Shown one piece after another: positions 62,821 to 64,000 of a stretch of DNA of 64,000 nt (position 1 is the stretch's first letter; each line of letters begins with the position of its first letter). The stretch is from Branchiostoma floridae (taxonomy: Eukaryota; Chordata; Leptocardii; Amphioxiformes; Branchiostomatidae): the NCBI RefSeq assembly GCF_000003815.2, contig NC_049983.1:20639858-20703857 (forward strand). The letters run 5' to 3'. The notes beneath the pieces are model-generated. The model saw nothing but the letters and a program-made list of their open reading frames with translations, was not told where the DNA came from and did no database searches. The position numbers were made by a program, and so were the translations under genes.

Positions 62821-64000
62821 CTGTGGGAGGGGGGCAGGATGGGAAACAAGTCAGATCTCAGCTGGAGTTGACGGAGGGATGCTGTCTAGATATGACAGAA
62901 AGATCTACTCTCCATGGGGTTAGGCACTGGCTGTTTTTTAAACGTTTTTTATGCAGTTTTATTGGGCTTTCTATTTTGTACCCTTTTGTTGATGTCTTGC
63001 GGCATCAACAAAATGGTACAAAATAGAAAGCCCAATAAAAATGTTTTAAAAAAGGAGCCTAACCTCTGCTGGGAGAGCGAGAAAGATCCTTTTCTAGCTA
63101 TCATATCATCACCCACATCTTATCCTTCTGTCCCCTGGTGGGGGGTGAAAGTGTGAGCAGACATACACTACACAAGGCTGAGTAACAACCACAAATAAAC
63201 CTTCCAATCCCAACTACTGTTAGATGGGGAGAACATCATTAGCTTGCATCAGTTGCTGGGGAATGGAGAAAGTTAAGAGACAAGATACATGCCACCAACA
63301 CCTAAAGGTATACATGACATAACATTACATGTACATCTTGATACACAGAAAACTCATTCCTTTAAGTGGATTGTGGAAGTGTCAACATAAAGCACATAAA
63401 TGTGTTCAACATTCAACAACACATGACATGAATAAAAAGTGGATGTTAAATTCCAACCTTCATGCTCAAGAGTGTATATTGTATTCCCACCTTCATGCAC
63501 AAGTGTAAGATAGGCTTATAAATGTCATCCTAAAAAGTCACCCAAAGTGCGATGTTAGTAAACATGGCCTGGTGTAGCCAGGCAGTGTCTTGATAAGCAG
63601 ATATGCTGGTGGCAGGAAGCCCTAGTGGCAAATGGAGACTGCTTTGGCCCACGGATACAACCTCCCTGCCACCGGTAGATCTGCTTGGACTTAAGTGTCT
63701 TGATGTGCACAGTTATAGTGAAGATGAGGATACTTGTATTGGTGTAATGAAACAAGAACTACTGGATATCTCGAACTCTCCATCAGTTACTTGTTCTTTC
63801 AGCTATTATATATATACATATATATGCTCTCTATCCACTCCATCTCACTATTTCAGGAGGGAAGGGAACAGCCTTGTATCTGTAGGCTTAGAAAGGACAG
63901 CATCTCCAGATTCTGATGATGAGAGCAACATATCTTGTACTTCACCTTGTGTTACAAACTGTGTACTGTTGACTCGTGGTATTAGCCTGGAGTCCAGTCC
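62821..64000 (-). other. Dystroglycan intron, right window edge
   Basis: No further dystroglycan exon was recognised. The stretch holds a hairpin repeat at 62919-63064, an AT microsatellite near 63808-63825 and the start of a family E repeat end at 63983. Confidence 0.5.
62919..63064. mobile_element. Hairpin MITE (family C, copy 2)
   Basis: Ends GGTTAGGC and GCCTAACC. The arms pair almost perfectly over 50 bp or more (TTTTATTGGGCTTTCTATTT then TGTACC on the left, complement on the right) around the loop TCTTGCGG (62995-63002). It shares an interior tract with the repeat in the G6PD 3' UTR at 4238-4354. Confidence 0.85.

Noticed and set aside
1-64000. CRISPR array, rRNA genes, prokaryotic operons or viral genes
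   Set aside because: The tandem repeats found lack unique spacers. No rRNA-like sequence, Shine-Dalgarno-led operon or viral protein was recognised.

Overview
The window looks like nuclear DNA of an invertebrate deuterostome, most likely a cephalochordate (amphioxus, Branchiostoma). The reasons are intron-rich genes with GT/AG borders, proteins close to their vertebrate counterparts, and introns and spacers full of small inverted-repeat transposons. The species is inferred from protein resemblance, not from a search.

Six protein-coding genes can be assembled exon by exon, with reading phase conserved at every junction. From left to right: (1) the 3' half of glucose-6-phosphate dehydrogenase (+, 1-4189, truncated by the window edge); (2) ceramide kinase, CERK (-, 8086-32773, 12 exons, 539 aa), convergent with G6PD; (3) a small SAM-dependent methyltransferase (+, 43074-46628, 7 exons, about 293 aa); (4) an EFCAB10-like protein (-, 47498-49761, 4 exons, 133 aa); (5) Integrator subunit 13/Asunder, INTS13 (+, 50348-59789, 20 exons, 726 aa), head-to-head with EFCAB10 across about 590 bp; (6) the 3' end of a dystroglycan gene (-, 61169-62820, two exons seen, 5' part beyond the window), convergent with INTS13. 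The genes are functionally unrelated housekeeping, signalling and adhesion genes, not an operon or pathway cluster.

The rest is repeat-rich. About 32.8-43.0 kb is a gene-free spacer. It holds a non-LTR retrotransposon relic (38.0-42.5 kb) split by a 3.2-kb near-perfect palindromic foldback element (38549-41753) with a 9-bp target duplication. The foldback centre is a minisatellite whose units resemble splice sites. A 100-N gap lies at 37915-38014. CERK intron 10 carries a 4.7-kb region bounded by TA-flanked inverted repeats (9080-13801) that ends 35 bp from an exon. At least six families of TA-flanked or foldback MITE-like repeats are scattered through the window, several in two copies, along with minisatellites and two tRNA-like Pol III segments. 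No CRISPR array, rRNA or prokaryotic feature was seen.
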